DNA of 64,000 bases from Streptomyces albus subsp. chlorinus. Lineage in GTDB: Bacteria > Actinomycetota > Actinomycetes > Streptomycetales > Streptomycetaceae. The notes below the pieces were generated by a model that was given only the letters and a program-made list of their open reading frames with translations, ran no database searches and was not told where the DNA came from. Location of the stretch: assembly GCF_013302895.1 (NCBI RefSeq), contig NZ_VJOK01000001.1:350769-414768 (forward strand), read 5' to 3'. Made by a program: the position numbers and the translations under genes. Shown piece after piece: positions 25,092 through 32,897 of this stretch. The stretch's first letter is position 1, and the number at the start of each line of letters is the position of its first letter.

Positions 25092-26024
25092 CTACGGTCG
25101 CGGCCGGGATGGTCCCTGAGCCTGTGCCGCCTTCTTGAAGACCTCGAAGAGGGAGAGGTAGCTCCGGTCGCCGTAGCCGTCCGCGATCGCCTGCTCGGCG
25201 ATCTCCTTCATCACGTGCGGCTGGCGGGAGTGGATGCCCTGTTCCTCGCTGGTGCGGGCTATGTGCTCCAGTGCGTTCAGGTTCATCTCCATCGTGCCGA
25301 GGTCGCCGGGATAGTGGGCCTTGTCCAGGTTGGCCGCCTGCTCCAGGAAGAAGGTGTTGCTCACCACCGTGGGCATGAACCAGCCGAAAGCCAGCTCGGC
25401 GAACCGGCTCGCCGGGACGCCGGCGGAGCCGACCAGGGCGGCCGCGTGCAGCCAGCCGTTCATGGTCGCGAACATCATTTCCAGCAGCGCCGTGTTGTGG
25501 AGCACGGCGAGACCGGGATCGGTGCCGAGGTGGCGGGGGTCGCCCAGGCTCGCGAGCGTCTCCCGCTGCTTGTCGAAGACCTCCCGCGATCCGCTGTACA
25601 GAAAGACGGCTCCGGGCTGCCCGACCAGCGGCGGCGGCACCATGATGGCACCGTCCAGGTACTCCATGCCGCGCTCGCCGGCCCAGCTGTGTGCGGCCTG
25701 CGCCTCCTGCGGCGTACCGGAGTTGAGGTTGACCAGTGTGCGGCCCGCCGGCGCTTCGCCCGCCGGGTCGAAGACCTCGTACATGGTCGCGTAGTCCTTG
25801 AGGCACATGACCGTGACGGGGCTCGCGGACACCGCTTCGGCGACGGTCGCCGCGCTCCGGGCGCCCCTGGCGACCAGGTCCTCGGCCTTCTCGGGTGTCC
25901 TGTTCCAGACCGTCAGGGGGTGCCCCTTCTCCAGAAGCGCCCCGGCGAGGGCCCTCCCCATGGGGCCGAGGCCGACGACCGTGACGGGGCTGCTGAGCTG
26001 ATGAGTTGTCCGCTGTGTTGTCAT
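25092..26024 (-). CDS. Imine-reductase-like NADPH oxidoreductase
   Basis: The 310-residue product belongs to the 6PGDH/3-hydroxyisobutyrate dehydrogenase superfamily and is closest in pattern to imine reductases. Visible are VVGLGPMGRALAGALLEKG, TVWNRTPEKAEDL, LVNLNSGTPQEA, then a helical C-terminal domain with ALLEMMFATMNGWLHAAAL. At the position where imine reductases carry the Asp/Tyr proton donor, the text reads HNTALLEMM, giving Asn. It would reduce cyclic imines or related C=N bonds in the cytoplasm. The ATG is eight bases from a MerR-type -10, so the mRNA is leaderless. It diverges from a MerR gene. Confidence 0.8.
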   Translation of the reverse strand: MTTQRTTHQLSSPVTVVGLGPMGRALAGALLEKGHPLTVWNRTPEKAEDLVARGARSAATVAEAVSASPVTVMCLKDYATMYEVFDPAGEAPAGRTLVNLNSGTPQEAQAAHSWAGERGMEYLDGAIMVPPPLVGQPGAVFLYSGSREVFDKQRETLASLGDPRHLGTDPGLAVLHNTALLEMMFATMNGWLHAAALVGSAGVPASRFAELAFGWFMPTVVSNTFFLEQAANLDKAHYPGDLGTMEMNLNALEHIARTSEEQGIHSRQPHVMKEIAEQAIADGYGDRSYLSLFEVFKKAAQAQGPSRPRP

Positions 26025-26031
26025 GAGCGGC

Positions 26032-26063
26032 AGGTTAGGGTTTCACATCGATGTGAGAGTCAA
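26032..26063 (-). promoter_or_regulatory. MerR-type promoter and operator for the imine-reductase gene
   Basis: On the minus strand, TTGACT (26063-26058) and TAACCT (26037-26032) have a 20-bp spacer filled by the perfect palindrome TCACATCGATGTGA (26043-26056). The overlong spacer and central palindrome are hallmarks of MerR-activated promoters. Confidence 0.75.
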
Positions 26064-26088
26064 ATCGAATATGTGTGGTGACCGTCAC

Positions 26089-26484
26089 GTGCGCATCGGA
26101 GCACTTTCCCGCCGGACCGGAGTAAGCCAGCGGCTGCTGCGCTACTACGAGGAGCAAGGACTGCTGAAGCCGCAGCGGAGGGCCAGCGGGTACCGCGAGT
26201 ACGACGAGGACGACGTACGCACCGTCCGGAGCATCCGCATGCTGCTGGGCGCGGGTCTCAGCACCCGCACGATCGCCGGACTGCTGCCCTGCACGGTCGA
26301 TGACGGCACGGGACCCGTGCCCGCCTGTTCCGGCCTGCTCCCCGATCTGCACCGGGAACGCGAGCGGATCGACAGAGCGGTGGCCGATCTCCTGACCGCG
26401 CGGGCGGCGTTGGACGCCCTTGTCGCGGCCACGCCGCAGGCCGACCCCGACAACCCGGACGCGTGCCTGAAGGCTGTCCCGTGA
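26089..26484 (+). CDS. MerR-family transcriptional regulator
   Basis: The 131-residue product is a compact MerR protein. It has the winged helix RIGALSRRTGVSQRLLRYY, then LLKPQRRASGYREYDEDD, and a dimerisation helix (RERERIDRAVADLLTARAALD). GTG at 26089 gives the family-typical start; an ATG at 26071 is also in frame and could be leaderless. There is a short effector region with two cysteines (PCTVDD, then ACSGLLPD). It should bind the palindrome at 26043-26056 and switch on the divergent imine-reductase gene. Confidence 0.85.
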   Translation: MRIGALSRRTGVSQRLLRYYEEQGLLKPQRRASGYREYDEDDVRTVRSIRMLLGAGLSTRTIAGLLPCTVDDGTGPVPACSGLLPDLHRERERIDRAVADLLTARAALDALVAATPQADPDNPDACLKAVP

Positions 26485-26690
26485 TCGGTCTCCGGCTCGT
26501 CCGGCGAGGCTCCATGCCGTCCCGGGAATTCTTCCTCACCGGCCGGCGCGTTTTCCGTCTCGGCCATGCCTTTTCCGACGGCGGACGGCCGGACGGTACG
26601 GCCACCCCCGACTCCCGCCGCTGAGGCGGTCACACGCGCCCGCGTCGGCGAGCGGTGTGGGGTGCAGCGGTCGTCGGGGGTGCGGGGCCG

Positions 26691-27179
26691 TCAAACGGGC
26701 AGTACGGCCTCGATGGCGGCGGTCACCTCGGGGGCGTCCGGTTCCGTGCGGGGGTCGAAGCGGGCGGCCACGGTACCGTCGGGGGCGATCAGGAACTTCT
26801 CGAAGTTCCAGCGGATGTCCCCTGTGTGGCCCTCGGCGTCCGGGGTGGCGACGAGTTCCGCGTAGAGGGGGTGGCGGCCTTCACCATTGACGTCGATCTT
26901 CTCGGTCAGGGGAAAGGTGACGCCGTAGGTGGTCGAGCAGAACGCGGCGATCTCCTCGGCGGTGCCCGGCTCCTGTCCCATGAACTGGTTGCACGGCACG
27001 CCCAGCACGGTGAAGCCACGGGGCGCGTACCGCTCGTGCAGCTTCTCCAGCGTCGCGTACTGCGGTGTCAGGCCGCACCGCGAGGCGACGTTCACCACGA
27101 GTACCGCCGTGCCGCGGTACTGGGCGAGGTCGGCCGGGCCACCGGTGAGGGCGTCGATCTTCACATCGTGAAAGGACAT
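26691..27179 (-). CDS. Glutathione peroxidase family (thiol peroxidase)
   Basis: The 162-residue product has the whole GPx fold: NVASRCGLTPQYATLEKLH with the peroxidatic Cys in place of selenocysteine, GVPCNQFMGQEPG, FCSTTYGVTFPLTEKIDVNG and RWNFEKFLI with the Trp-Asn of the tetrad. Cys-type bacterial members normally use thioredoxin, and actinomycetes lack glutathione, so the reductant here is presumably thioredoxin. The start at 27179 is set by family length. It lies 64 bp after a LysE gene on the same strand. Confidence 0.92.
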   Translation of the reverse strand: MSFHDVKIDALTGGPADLAQYRGTAVLVVNVASRCGLTPQYATLEKLHERYAPRGFTVLGVPCNQFMGQEPGTAEEIAAFCSTTYGVTFPLTEKIDVNGEGRHPLYAELVATPDAEGHTGDIRWNFEKFLIAPDGTVAARFDPRTEPDAPEVTAAIEAVLPV

Positions 27180-27243
27180 GCGGGCTCCTTGGCTTGCCAT
27201 CGCACCGGGCCCGATGTCCGGTCCACCGGGCCCGCCGGTTCTC

Positions 27244-27867
27244 TCAGGGCTGGGAGGTGGCGACCTTGACGCCGAATCCGATCAGGACGACACCGGTGAG
27301 GCGGTCCATCCTCCTGCGTACGGCCGGCTTCTCGAAGAACGCGCGGGCCTTGCTCAGCAGTATGACGTAACCGCCGAGCCAGCCGAAGGTGAGTACGGCG
27401 TGCAGCAGCACCAGCAGCCCCATCCCGGCCTGCGGCGGGAGACCGGACGGCGCGAGCGCGGGCAGCAGGCCGGTGTAGAAGACGGCGATCTTCGGATTGA
27501 CGATGTTGCTGACAAGTCCGGTCCGCCACGGGCTGCCGGAAGGGGACGGCGCGCCTGCGGCCAGGGCCGCCTGGAGCCGGCCGCGGCGGCTGTGCCACAG
27601 GGCCTGCAGTCCGAGGAAGGCGAGGTAGACGGCGCCGGCCAGCTTCACGACGGTGTAGGCCGTGGCCGAGGCGGCGAGGACGGCGGCCAGGCCCATCACG
27701 GTGAGCACGCCCCATACCAGCAGCCCCGCCGTGATGCCGCCCACGGTCCGCAGTCCGTCCTGCCAACCGGAGGAGATGGCCCGCTTCGTCACCACGGCCA
27801 TGTCCGGCCCGGGCACCACGGTCAGCACGGCGAGCACACCGCCTGCCGCCAGAAGCTGTACGAACAT
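27244..27867 (-). CDS. LysE/RhtB-family amino-acid exporter
   Basis: The 207-residue, six-helix membrane protein has the LysE signature near its N terminus (VLTVVPGPDMAVVTKRAIS) and the usual GLVSNIVNPKIAVFYTGLLP in the middle. It would export an amino acid or homoserine-lactone-like compound. It is probably co-transcribed with the downstream peroxidase. No regulator is adjacent. Confidence 0.9.
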   Translation of the reverse strand: MFVQLLAAGGVLAVLTVVPGPDMAVVTKRAISSGWQDGLRTVGGITAGLLVWGVLTVMGLAAVLAASATAYTVVKLAGAVYLAFLGLQALWHSRRGRLQAALAAGAPSPSGSPWRTGLVSNIVNPKIAVFYTGLLPALAPSGLPPQAGMGLLVLLHAVLTFGWLGGYVILLSKARAFFEKPAVRRRMDRLTGVVLIGFGVKVATSQP

Positions 27868-28063
27868 GCGGTGATTATGGCATTCGCTGAAGAGGCGTAA
27901 GAGGGTACAGCCGGGCTGACGTGGATGTCTGGAGGGGGGGACGACAGCGGAGGCGCGTGCGCGCGGAGGAGACGGGCAGACAGCGGGACGGGCCCCCCGG
28001 ATCGTCCGCCACCTGCGCGGTTAGGCTGATGGGCCGATGCCGAAGGGCCGAAGGAGACGCGCC

Positions 28064-28888
28064 GTGCCTGCCCGCCCCCGTATTCTTTACGTGACCGACC
28101 TGGCCTACCAGGCCCGGGGACGGCGCTACTGCGACGAGGACATCTTTCTGAGTTCCCGGCTGCGCGACGCCTTCGACATCGCGCTGTGCCACCCGCTGGA
28201 CGCCGCCGCGCTGATGGACACCTTCGACGCGGTCGTGGTCCGCAACAGCGGTCCCGTACTGCACTACCGGAACGAGTACGACGCCTTCCGCGCGCGGGCC
28301 GAGGCACGGGGCACGCGGGTCTACAACCCGCTGTCCGGGCGCGGGGACATGGGCGGGAAGCGGTATCTGCTGGATCTCACCGCCGCCGGGTACCCGGTCA
28401 TCCCCACCATCGACCGGCAGCGGGACCTGCACCTGCTGCCCGAGTCCGAGCAGTACGCGGTCAAGCCGAAGGAGGGCGCGGACTCCATCGGCCTGGCGTT
28501 CGTGCCCCGGCACGAGCTGAGCGGCCTCGCCTACGGCGACATCCTGGTCCAGCCCCGCGTCGACTTCCGCTACGAGGTCTCCTTCTTCTACGTCGACGAC
28601 GCGTTCCAGTACGCCCTGTACGCCCCCGACCCCGGCCGGCGCTGGGTGCTGGAGCCCTACGAGCCCACCGGCACGGACCTCGCCTTCGCGCGCCGCTTCC
28701 TCGACTGGAACACCCTCGAGCACGGCGTCCAGCGGGTGGACGCCTGCCGCACCCAGCGGGGCGACCTGCTCCTGGTCGAGCTGGAGGACCTCAATCCCTA
28801 TCTGTCCCTGGACCTGGTTCCGGACGGGACCCGTGAGGCGTTCGTCGCCGCCATGACGGCCTCCCTGCGCCGGTTCCTGGACGCGTGA
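28064..28888 (+). CDS. Orphan ATP-grasp-like protein
   Basis: The 274-residue product starts at GTG with an excellent AAGGAG seven bases before it; an ATG at 28037 is in frame but poorer. The fold looks like ATP-grasp. Residues 1-95 form a pre-ATP-grasp region (RILYVTDLAYQARGRRYCDEDI). Then come YLLDLTAAGYPVIPTI, a candidate ATP-lysine in YAVKPKEGADSIGL, and a metal site in LVELEDLNPYLSLDL. Members ligate an amino acid or acid to another molecule. No substrate partner, carrier or peptide gene is adjacent, so the role is unknown. Confidence 0.65.
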   Translation: MPARPRILYVTDLAYQARGRRYCDEDIFLSSRLRDAFDIALCHPLDAAALMDTFDAVVVRNSGPVLHYRNEYDAFRARAEARGTRVYNPLSGRGDMGGKRYLLDLTAAGYPVIPTIDRQRDLHLLPESEQYAVKPKEGADSIGLAFVPRHELSGLAYGDILVQPRVDFRYEVSFFYVDDAFQYALYAPDPGRRWVLEPYEPTGTDLAFARRFLDWNTLEHGVQRVDACRTQRGDLLLVELEDLNPYLSLDLVPDGTREAFVAAMTASLRRFLDA

Positions 28889-29144
28889 GCGCCGCGCACC
28901 GGCGCACGAGCGGGCCGGGGCTCCGGTCGCCGGCTGCCGGACGTCGGTCGGACGCCTCGCGGACGGCCAGGCTGTCCTCGTACATGGGAGGAGAGGTGAT
29001 CAGGCCGCCCTCGAACGTCGGCGGGGCATAACGGCGTGCTATGAGAGAAATGCTCTTACCCGGTTCTCCTCGTTTTCCGGAACCCTGAGTCCCGAACCTC
29101 CCTGGCCGTCTCGCGCGAGAGCGCGACTTCGGAAACGAGGAACC

Positions 29145-29903
29145 GTGAGATTCACCAGGCTACTCCCCACACTCATAGCCGCCTTACTGGCGGCCCTCAC
29201 CTTCGGCAGCGCGGCGGTCGCCGCCGACCGCTCGCCCAGCGGCGCCGCCCCCGCCGGCGTCACGGCCGACGACCGCGCCGCCACCGGTGGTCAGCGGCCG
29301 ATCATCGGCGGCGGATACGCCCAGAGCGGTCCGTGGGCGGCGCGGCTGTTCTCCGCCGGCAGGCAGACGTGCAGTTCGACGATCATCGCCCCCACCTGGA
29401 TCCTCACCGCGAAACACTGTGTCAGCGGCGGACAGCTGTCCTTCCGCATCGGCAGCCTCGACCAGACCAGCGGCGGCACTCTGGCCAACGGCACGCAGGT
29501 CCACACCCACTCGACGGCGGATCTGGCCCTGGTCCGCCTCGACCGGTCCGTCGCGACGACCTACGCCCGGCTCGGCAACCCGGGTTCGGTGTCGGTCGGC
29601 CAGTCCGTGCAGGTCTACGGCTGGGGGGCCACCTCCCGGTGCGGACAGGAGATCAACTGCCAGTCGCAGTACCTGAAGTACGCCAACGTCACGGTGACCG
29701 GCGGGTGTTCGGACGCCTACGGCGGCTCCGCGATCTGCGCCCGGCGGGGTGACGGCATCACCGCCGGCGGCGACTCCGGCGGCCCGATGATGGCCAACGG
29801 TGTGCAGGTGGGAGTCGCGTCCACCAGCGACCGGCAGACCACCACGGCGTACACCAATGTGACCCAGTACCGCTCCTGGGTCCAGTCCGTCGCGGGCGTC
29901 TGA
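29145..29903 (+). CDS. Secreted trypsin-like serine protease (S1)
   Basis: The 252-residue product starts at GTG with GAGGAA just upstream. It has a Sec signal (RFTRLLPTLIAALLAALTFGSAAVAA), a short propeptide and a mature N terminus near PIIGGGYA. The catalytic triad is His in TAKHCV (usually TAAHC), Asp in DLALVRLD and Ser in GDSGGPMM. Paired cysteines are present. It should be an extracellular endopeptidase of the chymotrypsin clan, at the short end of the Streptomyces range. No protease inhibitor gene is adjacent. A hairpin terminator follows. Confidence 0.9.
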   Translation: MRFTRLLPTLIAALLAALTFGSAAVAADRSPSGAAPAGVTADDRAATGGQRPIIGGGYAQSGPWAARLFSAGRQTCSSTIIAPTWILTAKHCVSGGQLSFRIGSLDQTSGGTLANGTQVHTHSTADLALVRLDRSVATTYARLGNPGSVSVGQSVQVYGWGATSRCGQEINCQSQYLKYANVTVTGGCSDAYGGSAICARRGDGITAGGDSGGPMMANGVQVGVASTSDRQTTTAYTNVTQYRSWVQSVAGV

Positions 29904-29957
29904 CCCCGGCCGTCGACAGCCCTCGATATCCTCGGCTGTTCCGTCGCACCTGACGCC

Positions 29958-29989
29958 GCCCGTCCCGCCGTCTTCGACGCGGGGCGGGC
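29958..29989 (+). terminator. Hairpin terminator after the protease
   Basis: GCCCGTCCCGC (29958-29968) pairs with GCGGGGCGGGC (29979-29989) over ten bases, with one G-U pair. Downstream, TTCCGGAC(G/A)AGTGCC occurs twice, 22 bp apart (30000 and 30022). Confidence 0.65.
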
Positions 29990-30285
29990 GCGCGTCCGTT
30001 TCCGGACGAGTGCCCAGCCGCTTCCGGACAAGTGCCAGGCGGAGAACAGCCGACCGCGACACGCCTCGGTGACACCGAGGGCTTACCCACGACACGGCAA
30101 CGCCCGCACCTGCCCATTGCGCCGCGTCATCGCGGAGACGCACGACAACTCCGCGTCATCGTGCGGCGACTCGCGGCTCATACGCCCGGCCGGCATCCCC
30201 CGCGCTCCGGCCAACCACCTCGGCGTGGCGAATGCCTCGGCACCGGGCGTCACCACGGCCCCCTCGGGCCGCACCGCCCCTCCCC
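29990..30285. other. Intergenic stretch after the protease terminator
   Basis: Apart from the 15-bp direct repeat pair noted with the terminator, I see nothing supported. It leads to the end of the 30286 regulator gene. Confidence 0.4.
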
Positions 30286-30651
30286 TCAGGCCGTCGCGTG
30301 GGGACGGTCCCGGTCGAGGGAGGTCTCGCCACGGTCGGCCTCGTTGCGGTCGGCCTCGTCCCGTAGGAGCCAGGACAGCAGGGAGGCGACCGTCAGGCCG
30401 GCCTCGGCCGGATGACGCAGCACCTTGCTCGGGTCGATCCGGTAGGTGTTGGTGCGCCCCTCGCGGGTGTGGGAGAGGTAGCCGTCCCGCTCCAGGTCGG
30501 AAATGATCTTCTGGACGGCACGCTCGGTGAGCCGGCAGTGCACCGCGATATCGCGGATGCGGGCGCTGTGGTTGTCCGCGATGGCCGCCAGCACCCGTGC
30601 GTGATTGGTCAGAAACGTCCATCCGGTGTGTGACTCGGGCACTCCATGCAT
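30286..30651 (-). CDS. Winged-helix (MarR-like) transcriptional regulator
   Basis: The 121-residue product has a single winged helix: HARVLAAIADNHSARIRDIA, then TERAVQKIISDLERDGYLSH and the wing TREGRTNTYRID. The C terminus carries an imperfect acidic repeat (RDEADRNEADRGE). A TAGAAT sits six bases before the ATG on the minus strand, so the mRNA may be leaderless. It diverges from the STAS-ANTAR gene; the ATACACG/CGTGTAT inverted repeat between them is the likely operator. Confidence 0.8.
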   Translation of the reverse strand: MHGVPESHTGWTFLTNHARVLAAIADNHSARIRDIAVHCRLTERAVQKIISDLERDGYLSHTREGRTNTYRIDPSKVLRHPAEAGLTVASLLSWLLRDEADRNEADRGETSLDRDRPHATA

Positions 30652-30687
30652 GCCGTGATTCTACCGATCAGCCATTCACGCAGCCAC

Positions 30688-30714
30688 ATACACGTAAGAG
30701 AGTTCGTGTATATT
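30688..30714 (+). promoter_or_regulatory. Operator and -10 in the divergent regulator/STAS-ANTAR region
   Basis: ATACACG (30688-30694) and CGTGTAT (30705-30711) form a 7-10-7 inverted repeat. It overlaps TATATT (30709-30714), a good -10 for the 30783 gene. The local AT content is far above that of its surroundings. Confidence 0.55.
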
Positions 30715-30782
30715 CTGACGCATGCGGGTCGGGGAAGCGGCCTGGGACCGAGACGGGCCTCACACCGAGGGGAGAGAAGCCC

Positions 30783-31556
30783 ATGTCGGAACCTGCGCTT
30801 CCCGCGCGGCCTCTCACCACACCACCCGCCGCACGCACCGCGCAGGCGGACAGCGTGAGCGCACCGGACTTCCCGCTGTGTCCGGCCGCTCTCAGCACCG
30901 TGCCGCACGGCGACCGGATTCGCGTGAGCGTGCGAGGAGAACTCGATCTCCAGGGTCACCAGCTCCAGCCCGACCTGCGTCGCGCGCTCGAAAGGTCGGG
31001 CAGCGGCATCGACCTGGACCTGTCCGGGGTGGCGTTCTGCGACTGCTCAGGGCTCAGCGTCCTGCTCGGCCTGCGCCGCCGGGCCCTCGCGCAGGGAAAG
31101 ACCGTCACCATCCATTCCAGCAGTCCCCCGGTCGAGCGGCTGCTCGACCTGACCGGAGCCGGCACATTGTTCGTTCATCCGAGCCCAGAAGCCAAGGACG
31201 CGGCCGACACCGTCGAGCCGGACCACGCCGCGGAAGAAGACCTGCGGGCCGAGGTGAACCAACTGCGGCGCGCCATGGAGACCAGGCCGACCATCGACCT
31301 GGCCCGGGGCATGCTCATGGCCACGTTCCACCTGAGTCCCCAGAAAGCCTGGAACGTCCTCGTCACGACCTCCCAGAACACCAACACCAAGCTGCACCGT
31401 CTGGCCAGCGACCTGGTCGGCACGGTCGAGGGGGTCCCGTTGCCGGACGCCGTGCAAAAGCAGCTGGCCGCCGCCGTGGCCAAGGCCAACAGCGCCCCGA
31501 CGAACAGCACCAAGACGGACAGCATCAAGACGGACAGCGGCAAGTCGAAGACGTGA
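30783..31556 (+). CDS. STAS-ANTAR fusion regulator
   Basis: The 257-residue product joins two regulatory domains. Residues about 40-140 are a STAS anti-anti-sigma domain (RIRVSVRGELDLQGHQLQPD, then DLDLSGVAFCDCSGLSVLL, with the usual phosphorylatable Ser in the CDCSGL site). Residues about 165-215 are an ANTAR RNA-binding domain (RPTIDLARGMLMATFHLSPQ, then AWNVLVTTSQNTN). ANTAR domains bind paired hexaloop RNA to stop termination. The tail is Lys/Thr/Ser-rich (TNSTKTDSIKTDSGKSKT). GGGGAG lies about ten bases before the ATG. This could link partner-switching stress signals to RNA antitermination. Confidence 0.85.
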   Translation: MSEPALPARPLTTPPAARTAQADSVSAPDFPLCPAALSTVPHGDRIRVSVRGELDLQGHQLQPDLRRALERSGSGIDLDLSGVAFCDCSGLSVLLGLRRRALAQGKTVTIHSSSPPVERLLDLTGAGTLFVHPSPEAKDAADTVEPDHAAEEDLRAEVNQLRRAMETRPTIDLARGMLMATFHLSPQKAWNVLVTTSQNTNTKLHRLASDLVGTVEGVPLPDAVQKQLAAAVAKANSAPTNSTKTDSIKTDSGKSKT

Positions 31557-31593
31557 TCTGGAGACGCCGCCGGGCCGGAGGGTGTACGCGTCG

Positions 31594-31625
31594 CCGGGCC
31601 GAGGCCGCACACACCCTCGGCCCGG
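31594..31625. terminator. Hairpin between convergent genes
   Basis: CCGGGCCGAGG (31594-31604) pairs perfectly with CCTCGGCCCGG (31615-31625) over a ten-base loop. It lies between STAS-ANTAR and the oxygenase gene. Confidence 0.7.
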
Positions 31626-31703
31626 TGAACTTCGTCAGGTACGGCCCTGCCCCGCCCCACCCGGAGCCGGGCCTGCCTCATCCCGCCCTCGGAGCGGTTC
31701 CGG

Positions 31704-32750
31704 TCACCGGATAGCGGCGCAGACGCGCGAGTCGCCCTGCCGCAGGGCCCGGGAGGGGCGCAGATCGGCCACGGCGAAGGAGCGGCGCAGCCACCTGTCC
31801 GTGCCGTCGTAGCGGGGGGTGAACCCGGTGCGGCCGTGCACGGCGACGCGGTTGTCGATCACGATCATGTCGCCGGGCCGCAGGACCACTCCGCACAGCA
31901 CCTTCTCCACGGCCCCGCGCAGTTCGTCCAGGGCTGTGGCAGCTCGTTCACCGAGCGCCTGGGTGCCGAAGAAGTTGACGCACAGATCGGGGTCGTCGGC
32001 CGGACCGGTGAGCACGGGCCGCGGCGAGGTATGGCGGGGTTCCGCGTCGCCGGTGAAGGAGCTGCTGAACCTGGTGCGGAAGAGCGGCTCGCGCAGCGTC
32101 GCCGCACAGGCCGGGGACAGCAGCGGGAGCGCCGCCCTGATCGAACCGGTCACGGTGAAGGCGTCGTCGTCCGGGTCGGAGCGCAGGCAGTACAGGCTGA
32201 GATAGTCGGGCTTGCAGGGGTGGAAGCTGTCCTCGGTGTGCAGGTCGAGCAGGACGCTGCCGGAGTTCTCCTGGCGCTCCTCGGCCCCCGGCTGCGGGCA
32301 GATGTCCTGGACGAGCCGCCCCTCCTTCTCGTCCGCGTAGGAGACCGTGTCGCCCAGCACGCTCATGACGGAGAGCTGGGTGAGCGTACTGAGGGGAAGC
32401 GCGGCCCAGGGGCCCGCCAGCTTTCCGTCCACCGGTGTTTTGGGCAGTGCCGTCTCCACCGGGAGATTCCGCAGCAACAGCGTTCCGGGTTCGTTTCCGG
32501 CGACCCGGAAACGTATCAACTGCTCCACCAGGAAGTCGGGCAGGAAACGGCGTGCCATTTCGGCGGCGCCCAGCACAACCGGATCATCAAGTTCCTTTTC
32601 TGCGTGGGATTCGGCGATCCGGGAGGCCGCCCGTGTGAAATCCGCCATGTCCTCATCGGCCACGCCGATGACGGCCTCGTCTCCCAGGACACCGAATCGC
32701 CAGGATCCGTTCACGCCGTCGTTCCCGGCTGCCGCCCAGGACTGGTCCAT
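31704..32750 (-). CDS. Fe(II)/2-oxoglutarate oxygenase, VioC/AsnO-like
   Basis: The 348-residue product matches the clavaminate-synthase-like group that hydroxylates the beta-carbon of free arginine or asparagine. Visible are the iron motif LHTEDSFHPCKPDYLSLYCL (HxE), a distal His in NRVAVHGRTGF and the 2-oxoglutarate-binding Arg shortly after (RWLRRSFAV). AAGGGA lies about eight bases before the ATG at 32750. No NRPS gene is in the window, so it either acts on a free amino acid for a distant pathway or on a terpenoid made by its neighbours. It forms a same-strand group with 32898, 34245 and 35290. Confidence 0.83.
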   Translation of the reverse strand: MDQSWAAAGNDGVNGSWRFGVLGDEAVIGVADEDMADFTRAASRIAESHAEKELDDPVVLGAAEMARRFLPDFLVEQLIRFRVAGNEPGTLLLRNLPVETALPKTPVDGKLAGPWAALPLSTLTQLSVMSVLGDTVSYADEKEGRLVQDICPQPGAEERQENSGSVLLDLHTEDSFHPCKPDYLSLYCLRSDPDDDAFTVTGSIRAALPLLSPACAATLREPLFRTRFSSSFTGDAEPRHTSPRPVLTGPADDPDLCVNFFGTQALGERAATALDELRGAVEKVLCGVVLRPGDMIVIDNRVAVHGRTGFTPRYDGTDRWLRRSFAVADLRPSRALRQGDSRVCAAIR

Positions 32751-32897
32751 CACTTGGTTCCCTTCCGTCACGTCCGACGCCGCATCATAAAGTCGGCGGA
32801 AGGCCCGCGTCATGCTGCCCGGGGTGGGGAAGAGGAGCCGTGAGGAAACTCTCAGGTGCGGACAAGGACACTCGTCCGGCGTGGAGTTGAGCAGAAG

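Noticed and set aside
29110..29126. Hairpin before the protease as a riboswitch
   Set aside because: The stem is only six bases, with no conserved riboswitch core visible.
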